From: Candidatus Peregrinibacteria bacterium
GTDB lineage: Bacteria; Patescibacteriota; Gracilibacteria; CAIRYL01; GCA-016699755
Assembly: GCA_016699755.1 (NCBI GenBank)
Contig: CP065009.1
Coordinates: 248,001 to 312,000 of the forward strand
Length of the DNA stretch: 64,000 nt
Reading direction: 5' to 3'
Part shown: positions 44,050-52,990 of the stretch, one piece after another
How the letters are laid out: the number at the start of each line of letters is the position of its first letter
Position numbering within the stretch: position 1 is the first letter of the stretch
The notes under the pieces: generated by a model
Seen by the model: the letters and a program-made list of their open reading frames with translations, nothing else
Database searches by the model: none
What the model was told of the DNA's origin: nothing
Translations under genes and position numbers: made by a program

Positions 44050-45825
44050 ATGTGTGGAATTGTTGGTGTATTCGGGAGGAAAAATGCTCCTCAGTATGTT
44101 TTGAAGGGTCTTCGAAACCTAGAATATCGTGGATATGATTCTTGGGGAGTTGGTGCTCCGTGTGGTGAGGAAGTATGCATTGAAAAGCAAATCGGGAAAA
44201 TTTCTGAGGCAAAACTTCCGAAAGATTTTCCCAAGAGTACCATCGCCATTGGACATACTCGTTGGGCAACACATGGTGGTGTTACTTCCGAAAATGCTCA
44301 TCCGCATTGTACGGAAGATAAAAAGATAGCAGTAGTGCATAACGGCATTATTGAAAATTTTGTGGAACTTCGTCAGGAGCTTACTCTCCGCGGACACTTT
44401 TTCGCTTCAGATACCGATACTGAGGTGCTTTGTCATCTCCTCGAAGAATTTCTTGAGAAGGGAAATGATCTTGTGAATGCTTGTAAAAAAACGGCAGATC
44501 GTTGTGAAGGACGTTTTGCATTTGTGGCTATTTCTTCAGAAGATTATCGTATGGTTGGTGTTCGAAATGGAAGTCCTCTTATTTTAGGAATAGGTGAGAA
44601 CAATGAGGTATATTTTGCAAGTGATACCCCTGCTTTTCTTGAACACACGAAACACGTTTGGTATATCGATGATGGAGAAATTGTAGAAGCCGCTCCTGAG
44701 GGGCTTCGCGTTCTTTCTCTTGAATCGCTTCACAAAATTCAAAAACGGGATGTTATTCTCGAAACATCATACGAAGAGACCAGCAAAGGAGATCATGCAC
44801 ATTTCATGATTAAGGAGATTTATGAGCAGAAAAATACTATTACCCAAGCCATTAATCAGCCGGAAGAGGAAATCTTAAAAATTGCTGAAGAAATTCGTCG
44901 TGCACGTGGAACTTTTCTCATTGGTTGTGGAACAGCGCATAAAGTTGCTTTGGCAGGGGAGTACTTCTTTTCTCAAATTGCTCGTCGTCATATTAATACG
45001 GTAGTAGCAAGTGAGTTCCCGATCTTTCACGATTTTCTTCAGCCAGAATCTCTTGTGATTGCTATTTCTCAATCCGGAGAAACAGCAGATGTTATTGAGG
45101 CAATTGAGGCGGCACGAGAAGCGGGAAGTGAAGTGGTTTCTATTGTAAATTCTAAAGGATCAACGGTGGATCGCATGTCCGATTTTACTATCCACATCAA
45201 GGCCGGACCAGAAAAAGCAGTAGCAAGTACAAAGGCGGCGACAAGTCAGCTTGCTATCCTTCTTCTACTCGCATACGCAACTGGACGAAAGTTTTCTGCC
45301 GGAAAGAAAGCGCTTATTGAGGCGGCGGCGCAGGTAAATGATCTTTTGAATCCACGTTTTTCCGAGTTTGTGGAAAAAATTGCATATGACATTGCTCGTC
45401 AGGAGAATATTTTTATTATCGGAAAAGGTTCCAATTATCCAATGGCGATGGAGTCTGCTATCAAGATTCAAGAAGTTTCATATATTCATGCAGAAGGGTT
45501 TGCCGGAGGTGAATTGAAACACGGTCCCATTGCCATGATTGAGAAGGGAACGCCCTGTCTTGTTCTCGTTAGCGACGATGATCGTCAGCGACGTGAAATT
45601 TTAAGCAATGCCATGGAGATCAAGGCTCGTGGTGGAAATATTATTGGTATTGCACCAGATAACAGCGACGTATTTGATCACTGGATACGCGTGCCACGTG
45701 CTGGCATTGCAAGCCCTATTCTCAATCTTATTCCGGTACAGATTCTTTCGTATTACTTGGCTATTGCGCGTGGATTTGACCCTGATAAACCCCGAAATCT
45801 GGCAAAGTCGGTTACGGTGAAATAG
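44050..45825 (+). CDS. glmS: Glutamine--fructose-6-phosphate aminotransferase
   Basis: GlmS makes glucosamine-6-phosphate from fructose-6-phosphate and glutamine, the first step toward peptidoglycan and other amino sugars. The product of 591 residues starts MCGIVGVFG, placing the nucleophilic Cys after the initiator Met. The glutaminase domain has RWATHGGVTSENAHPH and DSWGVGAP; two SIS isomerase domains follow, with ISQSGETADVIEAI and the C-terminal loop ending in DPDKPRNLAKSVTVK. No glmS ribozyme is evident upstream. Its length is normal. Confidence 0.96.
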   Translation: MCGIVGVFGRKNAPQYVLKGLRNLEYRGYDSWGVGAPCGEEVCIEKQIGKISEAKLPKDFPKSTIAIGHTRWATHGGVTSENAHPHCTEDKKIAVVHNGIIENFVELRQELTLRGHFFASDTDTEVLCHLLEEFLEKGNDLVNACKKTADRCEGRFAFVAISSEDYRMVGVRNGSPLILGIGENNEVYFASDTPAFLEHTKHVWYIDDGEIVEAAPEGLRVLSLESLHKIQKRDVILETSYEETSKGDHAHFMIKEIYEQKNTITQAINQPEEEILKIAEEIRRARGTFLIGCGTAHKVALAGEYFFSQIARRHINTVVASEFPIFHDFLQPESLVIAISQSGETADVIEAIEAAREAGSEVVSIVNSKGSTVDRMSDFTIHIKAGPEKAVASTKAATSQLAILLLLAYATGRKFSAGKKALIEAAAQVNDLLNPRFSEFVEKIAYDIARQENIFIIGKGSNYPMAMESAIKIQEVSYIHAEGFAGGELKHGPIAMIEKGTPCLVLVSDDDRQRREILSNAMEIKARGGNIIGIAPDNSDVFDHWIRVPRAGIASPILNLIPVQILSYYLAIARGFDPDKPRNLAKSVTVK

Positions 45826-46214
45826 ATCCTTTTTTCAAAAAAAGAGGTTTCAGAGGCGTTGTTTTTCATAAGGGGATCGTCCTGTTATACACCGCTAGGA
45901 GCAAGAATACTGTTCCTGCTCCGAAGAAAAGTGTTCTGAATGACCACATCGTAGGCGCTTTTTGAGATCCTTTCATGATGCTCTAGTGATATATTATGAT
46001 GTGGTCTTTCGGAGTTATAGAATATACGCTACCATTTTTCTTTTTGTTCAGAAATTTAAAAAACACAGTTTTTTCCTAAAAACTTCTCTTTCCTTTTTTT
46101 GTAATCCAATTTTTCAATTTTTTCATCACAATAATGTACTAATCATGTCAAATAAAAAACTTTGACATACATACTTTTTGAGAGAAAAATGACTCACCTT
46201 TATTTATTATAATT
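45826..46214. other. Gene-free stretch after glmS
   Basis: No convincing gene is present. Two local structures can be seen: a 6-base stem GGAGCA/TGCTCC near 45900-45925, and a 9-base inverted repeat GACCACATC (45942-45950) / GATGTGGTC (45998-46006) separated by 47 bases. A 67-codon frame starting at 45962 is hydrophobic and phenylalanine-rich because the region is T-rich, and it is probably chance. TTGACA at 46162 may be part of the promoter of the XRE gene. Confidence 0.4.
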
Positions 46215-46640
46215 ATGAAAGAAATCAACGAAGAAGTCATTCGTTCCAAAGTCTCCTTGCTCATGAAAGAAATGGGCATCTCCAAGAAGAAATTGGGGGA
46301 GATTCTCGGAAGTCGTGGCGACCATGTAAATGTTCGTATCAACCGAGCAAATCGTTTCTTGAGTGGGAAGAAGAAAAAGATAACTCTTCAGGAAATCAAC
46401 AAGATTGCTACCTTTTTTCAAAAGACCGTTTCCTGGTTCCTCTCTCCAGATCAGGATTTTTCTGACAAAATTTCTTCCACTGAAGGAGTTCTTCGGGAAG
46501 ATGTTTTCCTTACCATTGAACAGTCGCTTCGAAAATTTGGTTTTCGAGATGCTTACATTGGAGTTCAGATGGAACAGATTCGCGCCATGGATTTCTTCCT
46601 TCGTTCTTCTTCAAAAGAAGAAGACATTGTTAAGATGTAA
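46215..46640 (+). CDS. XRE-type HTH regulator
   Basis: The 141-residue protein has an XRE/Cro-like fold: the first helix EEVIRSKVSLLMKEMGIS, turn KKKLGEILGSRGDHVNVRIN and recognition part RFLSGKKKKITLQEINKI, with a C-terminal helical extension (about 80-141) of unknown purpose that may dimerise or bind a ligand. The basic cluster GKKKKI after the HTH is typical of DNA binding. It is monocistronic, followed by a strong terminator. Target unknown. Confidence 0.78.
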   Translation: MKEINEEVIRSKVSLLMKEMGISKKKLGEILGSRGDHVNVRINRANRFLSGKKKKITLQEINKIATFFQKTVSWFLSPDQDFSDKISSTEGVLREDVFLTIEQSLRKFGFRDAYIGVQMEQIRAMDFFLRSSSKEEDIVKM

Positions 46641-46667
46641 GTACAAATCCTAAAATATTTGAATTTA

Positions 46668-46701
46668 GGGGGCTCTTAGAAGTCTATGAGACCCCTTTTT
46701 T
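46668..46701 (+). terminator. Rho-independent terminator after the XRE gene
   Basis: GGGG...CTC and GAG...CCCC pair around a roughly 12-base loop, followed by TTTTTT at 46696-46701. It is 28 bases after the XRE stop. Confidence 0.85.
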
Positions 46702-46759
46702 CTGTGAGAATTTTGTATCTCACGGGGTATTAAAGAGGGTGATATGTTATTTTTTTTGA

Positions 46760-47392
46760 TCAATTATTATGTTCAATAATTTTTTTAAGATACATGTTAT
46801 ATTTTCTTTCTTCCGCCAATTTTCTCATTGGTACAGAGCCATAATCATGTCCAGGACAAATAACAAGATTCTCTGGAAGATCAATTATTGTGTTCAATGT
46901 TCTTTGCATATCTTCTGAAGAAGAGTCGGGAAAATCTGTTCGACCAATACCCTCAATAAAGAGTGTATCGCCAGTGAATAGATAGAGATCTGTTCGAAAA
47001 AGAATATGGTCAGACTGGTGCCCTGGGGCAAAAAGAACCCTTCCTGATTCTTCTCCGAATGCAATTTCTTCTCCCTCGGTAAGGGGGGTAAATTTCTTGG
47101 GAATACTCCACATCCCTTCGTTTATTTTTTGTCCCCGTTTTTTTTCTGTTTTTTCGTGAGCATAAATAGGTGCCTTCGTTATTTCTGAAAGGGCATCTGC
47201 CGCTCCCGAGTGGTCGTAGTGAACGTGGGTAAGAACAATCCCCACAATAGTGTATCCATTCTGCTTGGCTATTTTCTGTATTTTTTCTGCCTCAAAACCA
47301 CAGTCAACAACAAGTGCCTCTTTCGTTTTTTCACACCCAATAAGGTATGAATTATTTTGCATCGGTCCCACAGGAATACGTTTAAAAAACAT
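46760..47392 (-). CDS. MBL-fold metallohydrolase (glyoxalase II-like)
   Basis: The 210-residue protein has the metallo-beta-lactamase zinc motif THVHYDHSGAA, with H56, H58, D60 and H61, a further His in APGHQSDH and HDYGSVP near the C-terminus. The layout fits the small glyoxalase II/YcbL-like group that hydrolyses thioesters such as S-lactoylglutathione, but several activities occur in the family. It starts 2 bases after the stop of the ferredoxin-like gene, so the two form an operon. Ending TGA. Confidence 0.85.
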   Translation of the reverse strand: MFFKRIPVGPMQNNSYLIGCEKTKEALVVDCGFEAEKIQKIAKQNGYTIVGIVLTHVHYDHSGAADALSEITKAPIYAHEKTEKKRGQKINEGMWSIPKKFTPLTEGEEIAFGEESGRVLFAPGHQSDHILFRTDLYLFTGDTLFIEGIGRTDFPDSSSEDMQRTLNTIIDLPENLVICPGHDYGSVPMRKLAEERKYNMYLKKIIEHNN

Positions 47393-47394
47393 CC

Positions 47395-47679
47395 TTAAAA
47401 TCCCCCAAAAAGAAGATTGTTCACGCTTTCTCGGCTTGGTTTTTGTTGAATACTCGTCATTTCCCGTTTTACATCTTGTGAGGTGGCTTCTGTTTTTATT
47501 CTCTCTCTGTCATTTTCTACTATTTTTATATTTGGTCCCATCTGGCATTTTTTAAGACATCCACAGTACGAAAGGGAATTGGGTGCTCCTCTTCTTTTTT
47601 CTTCTTCGGCGGTCTGAAGAATAGCTTTGTTTTTTTGGGAACAGGCTCCTCCGGTACATATATGTACTATTTTTTTCAT
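47395..47679 (-). CDS. Thioredoxin-like [2Fe-2S] ferredoxin
   Basis: The 94-residue protein resembles the thioredoxin-fold ferredoxin (NuoE/HoxE C-terminal) type. Four Cys ligands can be assigned: C8 and C13 in HICTGGACS, C41 and C45 in CGCLKKCQMGPN; C39 is an extra cysteine. The rest matches the fold (ICTGGACSQKN, strand PNIKIVEND). The final 30 residues are helical and charged. It is cotranscribed with the MBL hydrolase, and a shared redox or thioester role is possible but unproved. A stand-alone protein of this type usually passes electrons. Confidence 0.78.
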   Translation of the reverse strand: MKKIVHICTGGACSQKNKAILQTAEEEKRRGAPNSLSYCGCLKKCQMGPNIKIVENDRERIKTEATSQDVKREMTSIQQKPSRESVNNLLFGGF

Positions 47680-47946
47680 AACTTTTGGGAAACAAAAATT
47701 TTCATTTTCAGCATATCATTTTTTTTCTTTTTTGTATGAACATTTTTATTGTTCTTGTATTTCATTTATATAAATAATCAAAATGCACCGTTACCACCTT
47801 TTTTCTAAAAAAAGTTTTCTTTTTTTGTTTTCAATTTTTTCGGCTTTATATAAACAAATTATTTGTTTGTTGAAAAAATTTCTTGACCAATGAAACAAAA
47901 CGAGTAAAAATTTTGAACGAAATTTTCTCTATTTCTCACCTGCATT

Positions 47947-48531
47947 GTGTTAAAGGCGCTTTTTTCATCAATGACGCGAGTAAAGTTATTGCGCCTCTAC
48001 CTCTTATCTCCAGAGGGGCAAGAGTTTTTCGTACGTGAACTCACAAGGAGTTTGGACGAGCAGATAAATTCTATTCGTCGTGAACTCGAAAATCTCGAAA
48101 AAATTGGTATGCTTCGAGGAAAGGTTCGTGAGCGAAAAAAGTATTATTCCGTTAATTCTCAGTTCCCAATTTTAAACGAGCTTCGTACTATTTTTCAAAA
48201 GGCAGAGGGACCACATCAGCAGATTCTCAAAAAAATACAGCGTTTCGGAATGGTTGATTTATTGGTGCTTACTGGTGCTTTTGTCGATGCCTCTGGTGGA
48301 GTTGATATTGTAGTGGTAGGGAAGCTTGACAAAGAAAGGCTTTCCGATTATCTTTCTCGGGAACTGGCAGGGGAGTTAAAGCACGAAATCCGCTTTTCTG
48401 TCTTCTCTCGAGAAGATTTTTTGTATCGGCTTGAGTGTAAAGATAAATTTAGCCAGGATTTACTAAAGAACCCTAAGAACATTGTTCTTGCGAACAAAAT
48501 CGCAAAAAAGACGGAAAATGTTCTCGGATAG
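47947..48531 (+). CDS. ArsR-like winged-helix protein with nucleotidyltransferase-like tail
   Basis: The N-terminal 80 residues make a winged helix (MTRVKLLRLYLLSPEGQEFF, VRELTRSLDEQINSIRREL, wing MLRGKVRERKKYYSVN). The C-terminal half (about 100-185) resembles a degenerate MNT-type nucleotidyltransferase (LLVLTGAFVDASGGVDIVVV, then a short conserved tail); the Gly-Ser and the aspartate pair of the active site are not clearly present, so it is probably inactive. Such proteins are frequent in CPR genomes and of unknown role. GTG at 47947 is the start used. It precedes rplS by 54 bases. Confidence 0.7.
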   Translation: MLKALFSSMTRVKLLRLYLLSPEGQEFFVRELTRSLDEQINSIRRELENLEKIGMLRGKVRERKKYYSVNSQFPILNELRTIFQKAEGPHQQILKKIQRFGMVDLLVLTGAFVDASGGVDIVVVGKLDKERLSDYLSRELAGELKHEIRFSVFSREDFLYRLECKDKFSQDLLKNPKNIVLANKIAKKTENVLG

Positions 48532-48585
48532 TCTTATCGTAGCGAAAAAATTCCCCACGCTTTCTTCATTTTTTCATTTGAGACC

Positions 48586-49161
48586 ATGTCCGTACGTATA
48601 GAAGACCTTCATCAGGAGGAAAGAAAAAAAGGAATGATTGCTTTTCGTGCTGGGCAAACAGTGCGAGTACACCGAAAAATTCGAGAGGGAGACAAGGAGC
48701 GTGTTCAGAAATTTGAGGGACTCGTTATTGGAGTACGAAATCAGGGGAATATCGCCGCTACGCTTACCGTTCGCAAGATTGTGAGTGGTATTGGTGTGGA
48801 GCAGGTGTTTCAGGTACATTCTCCACTTATTGAAAAAATTGAGCTCATCAAGGAGGCAAAAGTGCGACGTGCAAAAATGTATTTTATGCGCTCACTTCGT
48901 GGAAAAGCTGCACGTCTTCGAGAGCGTTTCTTTACCGATGAAGAGCTCAAGCAAATGCAGGCAGGCGCCGAAGCGGGGGACGCAGATATTGAGGAGGCGA
49001 TTGAAAATGAAAAGAAGCAGCAACAAGCAGTTGCTGAGCGAGGGGATTTGGGTAATGAGTCTGAATCTGCAGAAGAAGTAAATGAGGAGGTTACTGTGGA
49101 GGACAAGGAGGAAGTTTCTTCTGAAGGAGTTTCAGAAGGAGAGGAAGAAGAAAAGAAATAA
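48586..49161 (+). CDS. rplS: Ribosomal protein L19 with acidic C-terminal extension
   Basis: L19 sits at the interface of the ribosomal subunits. Residues 1-115 match the family (GQTVRVHRKIREGDKERVQK, FEGLVIGVRNQG, FQVHSPLIEKIELI, KAARLRERF). The usual protein ends near residue 115; here a further 75 residues follow that are mostly Glu, Asp, Gln and Ser. The tail is probably disordered and could interact with other proteins, but it could also be dispensable. It reads continuously with no stop, so it is not an artefact of a missed stop. Confidence 0.93.
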   Translation: MSVRIEDLHQEERKKGMIAFRAGQTVRVHRKIREGDKERVQKFEGLVIGVRNQGNIAATLTVRKIVSGIGVEQVFQVHSPLIEKIELIKEAKVRRAKMYFMRSLRGKAARLRERFFTDEELKQMQAGAEAGDADIEEAIENEKKQQQAVAERGDLGNESESAEEVNEEVTVEDKEEVSSEGVSEGEEEEKK

Positions 49162-49349
49162 GAATAACCTACCTCATCAGCGGATCGCCAAAATGTGGAA
49201 AAACAATGCTGACAAAAAGCTTGATAAAGTCGAAAGTGGCTCTGTGGGTTTCAATGGATCTTCTTGGTTTGTATCATAAAATCATATTGGGATACTGAGA
49301 GTGTTCTTGAGTATTTCCCTGCGAGTAACCAGCGGTGTAATAGCAATGA
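49162..49349. other. Unassigned spacer after rplS
   Basis: This stretch has stops in all frames and no recognised element or terminator. The sequence contains repeated simple words (AAGATACTC, GATACTGAG) but no clear hairpin. Together with the next entry it spans most of an 800-base interval with little coding potential. Confidence 0.3.
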
Positions 49350-49712
49350 CGAAGATACTCTCGTTATCCAATAGAAGAAATTATCGAAGCGTATCGCAAA
49401 CAAGCAGAAATCTTGCAGAAAGCTATCGAGGCTTTTGTTCTTTCGGAAATAGCAGATAGTAATGACTTTATCTTGGAAAGGTATCACGTTGAGTCATTGC
49501 TTGTTTCTAAACTTATACGAAAGTATCCGAGGAAAATAAAAGCTCTTTTTTTGATGAGAACTCATGAATCTCAGTGTCTTTTTGATATTCAGAAAAGTAC
49601 AGCTCCAAATGATTGGATATTGGCTAGAAAAAATACAAGAGGAGCGTATTCCAAGATCGCCAAAATGATTTGTGAATATGGAAAATTTTTCCAAAAAGAA
49701 TGCGAAAAATAG
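49350..49712 (+). CDS. Doubtful hypothetical ORF
   Basis: The frame is open from 49350; the first usable start is TTG at 49413, giving 99 residues (MQKAIEAFVLSEIADSNDF, ending KFFQKECEK). It is charged and helical, without recognised motifs. Upstream codons in the same frame (RRYSRYPIEEIIEAYRKQAE) look equally protein-like, so the gene may be an N-terminally truncated remnant; there is a TGA just before. Confidence is low, and it might be part of a decayed gene. Confidence 0.35.
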   Translation, partial: RRYSRYPIEEIIEAYRKQAEILQKAIEAFVLSEIADSNDFILERYHVESLLVSKLIRKYPRKIKALFLMRTHESQCLFDIQKSTAPNDWILARKNTRGAYSKIAKMICEYGKFFQKECEK

Positions 49713-49959
49713 AGTCTTCCGTTTTATAATATAGATAGTGATTTGACATTTTAGATGAAAGAATCTGTTGATTATTTCTTAGAGGCATGAGTTGTATCCT
49801 GATTTGTGCATAATATCCAATTCGGTGTGGATAAGCTTCTTGCTCTCATATCTGAAGCAGGGTTGTTCCCCTAAGACAATATCGAGGTAACAACTGCGTA
49901 AAAACGAACAAAGCATAAGTTTTTGTCTTGTGTTACTCTTTTTCTGACTCTTTTTTTCT

Positions 49960-51003
49960 ATGCCACCTCAAAAAACCATTCTTCTCTTTGGAAACTATGG
50001 GGGGCAAAACAGGGGAGATGAAGCGATTCTTTCGGGGTTTATTCATCTTTTTCCAAAAGATCATTTTCGAATAGTGGTGTTTTCTTCTCATCCCCAAAAA
50101 ACAACGAAGGATCATGGCGTAGAATCTTTTCCTTTTCCACCATTTGGGCTTCGCTCACTCTTTCGTCCGTCTTCCTATTCTTTTTTTCGTCCGCTGAGGC
50201 AGGCAAGTATTGTGTTTTTTGGTGGTGGTGGGCTTTTTCAAGATCGTGAACCTTTTGCAGTTCTCTTGTGGTCATACTTTTTGTTTCTTGTTCGCTGTTT
50301 TGCAAAACGGAATACGAAAGTTCTTTTGGTTGGAAATTCCTTTGGTCCACTTCGATTTTTTTTCTCGCGTTTTCTCGTTCGTAAAGTGCTTCGAAATATT
50401 CGTTTTTTCTCTGTTCGAGATACCGAGTCTAAAGAACTTCTTCAGAAAATAGCGCATCCAAATGCTATTATTGAGCAGGCAACTGATTTTGCATTTGTAC
50501 TTCCAAAACCGAGGTCTTTGAAAAGTCGAAAGGGAACCATTTTGGCTCTTCGGGGAGATGGGAATATCTCTCCAGAAAGAATACAAAAAGTGTTCAATAT
50601 TCTTCCAAAACCAGTTAGTGTCATTGCTATGGACGAAATTGATCAGAAGTTTGCAGAGCGACTAGGCGTTCCAGTGGTGAATCCAAAAAATACTGCGGAG
50701 CTTCTTCATGTATTTTCTCAGGCGAAATGTGTTGTTACTTCTCGTCTTCATGGGGGAATTTTATCGCTTATTGCAGAAACATCGTTTCTTATCTTTTCCT
50801 CTGCTCCAAAAATTAACAGTTTTTTCTCTGATCGGAATCTTGCCGAACTTGTTCTTTCTGAAAAAGCTTCTCCGTTTATTATCCGAAAAAAAATAAAAAC
50901 AGTTCTCTCTTCTTCAGAAAAATGGCAAAAAGAGTTTCGACGTGTTCGAAAAGAAGAGCATCAAAAAAAAAGCCTTCTTTTTCCCCTTTTTCTCCAAAAA
51001 TGA
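49960..51003 (+). CDS. csaB: Polysaccharide pyruvyl transferase CsaB
   Basis: CsaB adds ketal-linked pyruvate to secondary cell-wall polymer, creating the ligand for SLH domains. The 347 residues show the typical pattern: GNYGGQNRGDEAILSGF at the N-terminus, VFFGGGGLFQDREP, VGNSFGPLRF, RDTESKELL, and the C-terminal active-site part TSRLHGGILSLIAET. The last four bases overlap the start of holB (ATGA). It supports the presence of an SLH-type surface layer, consistent with the amidase at the left edge of the window. The donor is expected to be phosphoenolpyruvate. Confidence 0.88.
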   Translation: MPPQKTILLFGNYGGQNRGDEAILSGFIHLFPKDHFRIVVFSSHPQKTTKDHGVESFPFPPFGLRSLFRPSSYSFFRPLRQASIVFFGGGGLFQDREPFAVLLWSYFLFLVRCFAKRNTKVLLVGNSFGPLRFFFSRFLVRKVLRNIRFFSVRDTESKELLQKIAHPNAIIEQATDFAFVLPKPRSLKSRKGTILALRGDGNISPERIQKVFNILPKPVSVIAMDEIDQKFAERLGVPVVNPKNTAELLHVFSQAKCVVTSRLHGGILSLIAETSFLIFSSAPKINSFFSDRNLAELVLSEKASPFIIRKKIKTVLSSSEKWQKEFRRVRKEEHQKKSLLFPLFLQK

Positions 51004-52025
51004 TCCACGGCACACCGATTGTTGGTCAGGAAAAAACGCTTGAAAAGTTGAAACGAATCCTTGCAAGAAAGCATCTTCCAAATGCCCTTCTTCTTTGGGG
51101 TCCGGCAGGAACCGGAAAGTTTCGTATGGTGCGAGAAATGGCAAAACTTCTCTTTGCAGATTATCCGAGTGAATTACGAGAAATCCAAAAAAATTGTTCC
51201 CGAAATGTTGTTTCTATAGGAGATCTTTGGCAAGCGGATCGTTTAACCGATTGGGATGTTATCTCGAAAACTTCTAATTTTAATCAACGCCATCGGCAGG
51301 GGACGGAAGGGGAGGTGGCAAAAAAAACTGATTCGATTGGTGTTCAGGATATTGCTTCCTTTTTGGAACCACTTTTTCTTCGTGACCAATACGATCGGAA
51401 AGTTGGTATTATTCGTGATGCCGAACGCATGACAAATGAAGCGGCAAATGCACTTTTAAAAACTCTTGAAGAACCTCCTCAGGGTCTTGTTTTCTTTCTT
51501 ACGACATCGCATTTTCAAAAACTTCCTCAGACTATTGTTTCTCGATGTGAGATGATTCCGGTTCCTCTTGCTTCTCGGGACACGCTTCAGAATTACATGA
51601 AATCCGTTGCTCTTTCAGAAGATTCTGCGGAAGAAATGGTGACCATTGCACAAGGGCGAGGGGAATATTTGATAAAACTCCTCAATGATTCTCACTTTTT
51701 TGAGCAGGAGCAAGAGCAGTTTCAGGAGATTGCTCGCATTCTTTCTGAACGAAAAAGCGGAAAGCGTTTGAAGTGGGCGACACACTTTTCCTTTCCAGAG
51801 CACGCGCATAAAGCGACACTTTTCCTCGAAAATTTTCAACGTTTTCTTCGGAGTTTACTTCTTGAAAAAATTCGACAGAAAAAGGAATTTCCCCTTTCTG
51901 AAAACATTCTCTTTTCTGATATTTTGCGAATATACTCCCTTCTTCAGGAAACAGAAAAAGGACTCTCTGGAAACGCAAATAAAAAACTTCTCTTTGAGTC
52001 TTTTTTTCTTTCTCTTTTCCCATAA
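51000..52025 (+). CDS. holB: DNA polymerase III delta-prime subunit
   Basis: Delta-prime is a subunit of the clamp loader that opens the sliding clamp. The 341-residue product (start MIHGTPIVGQEKTLEKL, translationally coupled to csaB by ATGA) carries the P-loop LLWGPAGTGKFRM, the sensor segment ALLKTLEEPPQGLVF and SRCEMIPV. In the P-loop the usual Thr/Ser after GK is Phe, so ATP binding may be lost, which is typical of non-motor delta-prime subunits. The Zn-binding Cys cluster of canonical delta-prime is not evident. Assignment as a clamp-loader AAA+ subunit is good; delta-prime is preferred to gamma/tau because it is short. Confidence 0.85.
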   Translation: MIHGTPIVGQEKTLEKLKRILARKHLPNALLLWGPAGTGKFRMVREMAKLLFADYPSELREIQKNCSRNVVSIGDLWQADRLTDWDVISKTSNFNQRHRQGTEGEVAKKTDSIGVQDIASFLEPLFLRDQYDRKVGIIRDAERMTNEAANALLKTLEEPPQGLVFFLTTSHFQKLPQTIVSRCEMIPVPLASRDTLQNYMKSVALSEDSAEEMVTIAQGRGEYLIKLLNDSHFFEQEQEQFQEIARILSERKSGKRLKWATHFSFPEHAHKATLFLENFQRFLRSLLLEKIRQKKEFPLSENILFSDILRIYSLLQETEKGLSGNANKKLLFESFFLSLFP

Positions 52026-52043
52026 TAAAATCTCGACTTTTTT

Positions 52044-52970
52044 TTGAGAAACCGGAAGAATGGGGAAAGGTTTTTCAGAACATTCATGGCAATTACCATT
52101 GGTTTTTGGCTTTTCTACCTTTCGGTGTTTGGCATGCTAATTCTCTCTGTTTCCAGAGTGGGAATGGTATTATTCTCAAAGATACTTCCACATTTTCAGC
52201 GAGTACGAGCGGTGACTCAGGTACGCAAAAAGATACAACTTTCAACACCTGCTCCTGATGAAATTTCTGAGGAAGAAAAAGAAGTTTCGGAAAAAACTCT
52301 TCAAGATGTACCTCTGTCAAATGAGGAGGCGGTAACGGAAGATGTGGAAGAAAAGACATCTCAAAAATCCTCCGAGAAAAAAGATGTTGTTCCACAAGAA
52401 ATATATACCCTCCTTCATCGTGCAGAGGCTCTTATTTCTCGCAAGGAATATGAGGAGGCAAAACGAATGCTTATCAAAATACTCTCTTGGGATGATGATC
52501 ATGCGGGGGCAAATGAGCATCTTGCGTTTGTGTATTTGCAAACAGGAGAGTACTCACGTGCCGAAAATATTTTTCGAAAAGTTATCGAGACTCGACCAAG
52601 GGATCCATCACTTCTTACGAATTTTGCCCTTTCTGTTTTTCATCAAAACAAGTCATCGGAAGAAATGGATGAGTCTCTTTTGGCGCTTCGACGTGCGGCA
52701 GAGATTGATTCTAAAAATCCAGTTCGGTTTGCCAACCTTGGACAATCACTTTTTTCGGCGGGAGACATTGTTTCTGCTGCAGAATCATTTGAGAAAGCGC
52801 TTCGCTTTTCTCCGCGAAATATTGAATACCTCTTTTTTTTGGCAGACAGCTATCTTATGCTTGAGCGTTTTGCGGAAGCAAAACAGGTATTTTCTAAAAT
52901 TCTCGATATTTCTCCACTCAATGAAGATGCTCGTCGAGAGCATGAGGAGTTGCGTAAGAAAGGGTTTTAA
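52044..52970 (+). CDS. Membrane-anchored TPR protein
   Basis: The 308 residues have an N-terminal hydrophobic span (about 14-42), a charged linker rich in Glu and Ser, and then a run of about five tetratricopeptide repeats from residue 117 (HRAEALISRKEYEEAKRML, GANEHLAFVYLQTGEYSRAE, RFANLGQSLFSAGD, YLFFLADSYLMLERFAEAKQ), which form a superhelix for binding other proteins. Start is a TTG; an ATG at 52086 would remove the basic residues before the membrane span. It lies 18 bases after holB on the same strand. Role unknown; scaffolding at the membrane is likely. Confidence 0.75.
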   Translation: MRNRKNGERFFRTFMAITIGFWLFYLSVFGMLILSVSRVGMVLFSKILPHFQRVRAVTQVRKKIQLSTPAPDEISEEEKEVSEKTLQDVPLSNEEAVTEDVEEKTSQKSSEKKDVVPQEIYTLLHRAEALISRKEYEEAKRMLIKILSWDDDHAGANEHLAFVYLQTGEYSRAENIFRKVIETRPRDPSLLTNFALSVFHQNKSSEEMDESLLALRRAAEIDSKNPVRFANLGQSLFSAGDIVSAAESFEKALRFSPRNIEYLFFLADSYLMLERFAEAKQVFSKILDISPLNEDARREHEELRKKGF

Positions 52971-52990
52971 TGGGAAAAACGATAAGGGGC

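Noticed and set aside
45942..46006. Inverted repeat GACCACATC/GATGTGGTC as an attachment site or riboswitch
   Set aside because: Only 9 bases per arm with a 47-base gap and no supporting context; too weak to claim.
45962..46165. 67-codon plus-strand ORF after glmS
   Set aside because: Phenylalanine-rich composition follows from the T-rich DNA; no motif and no upstream signals.
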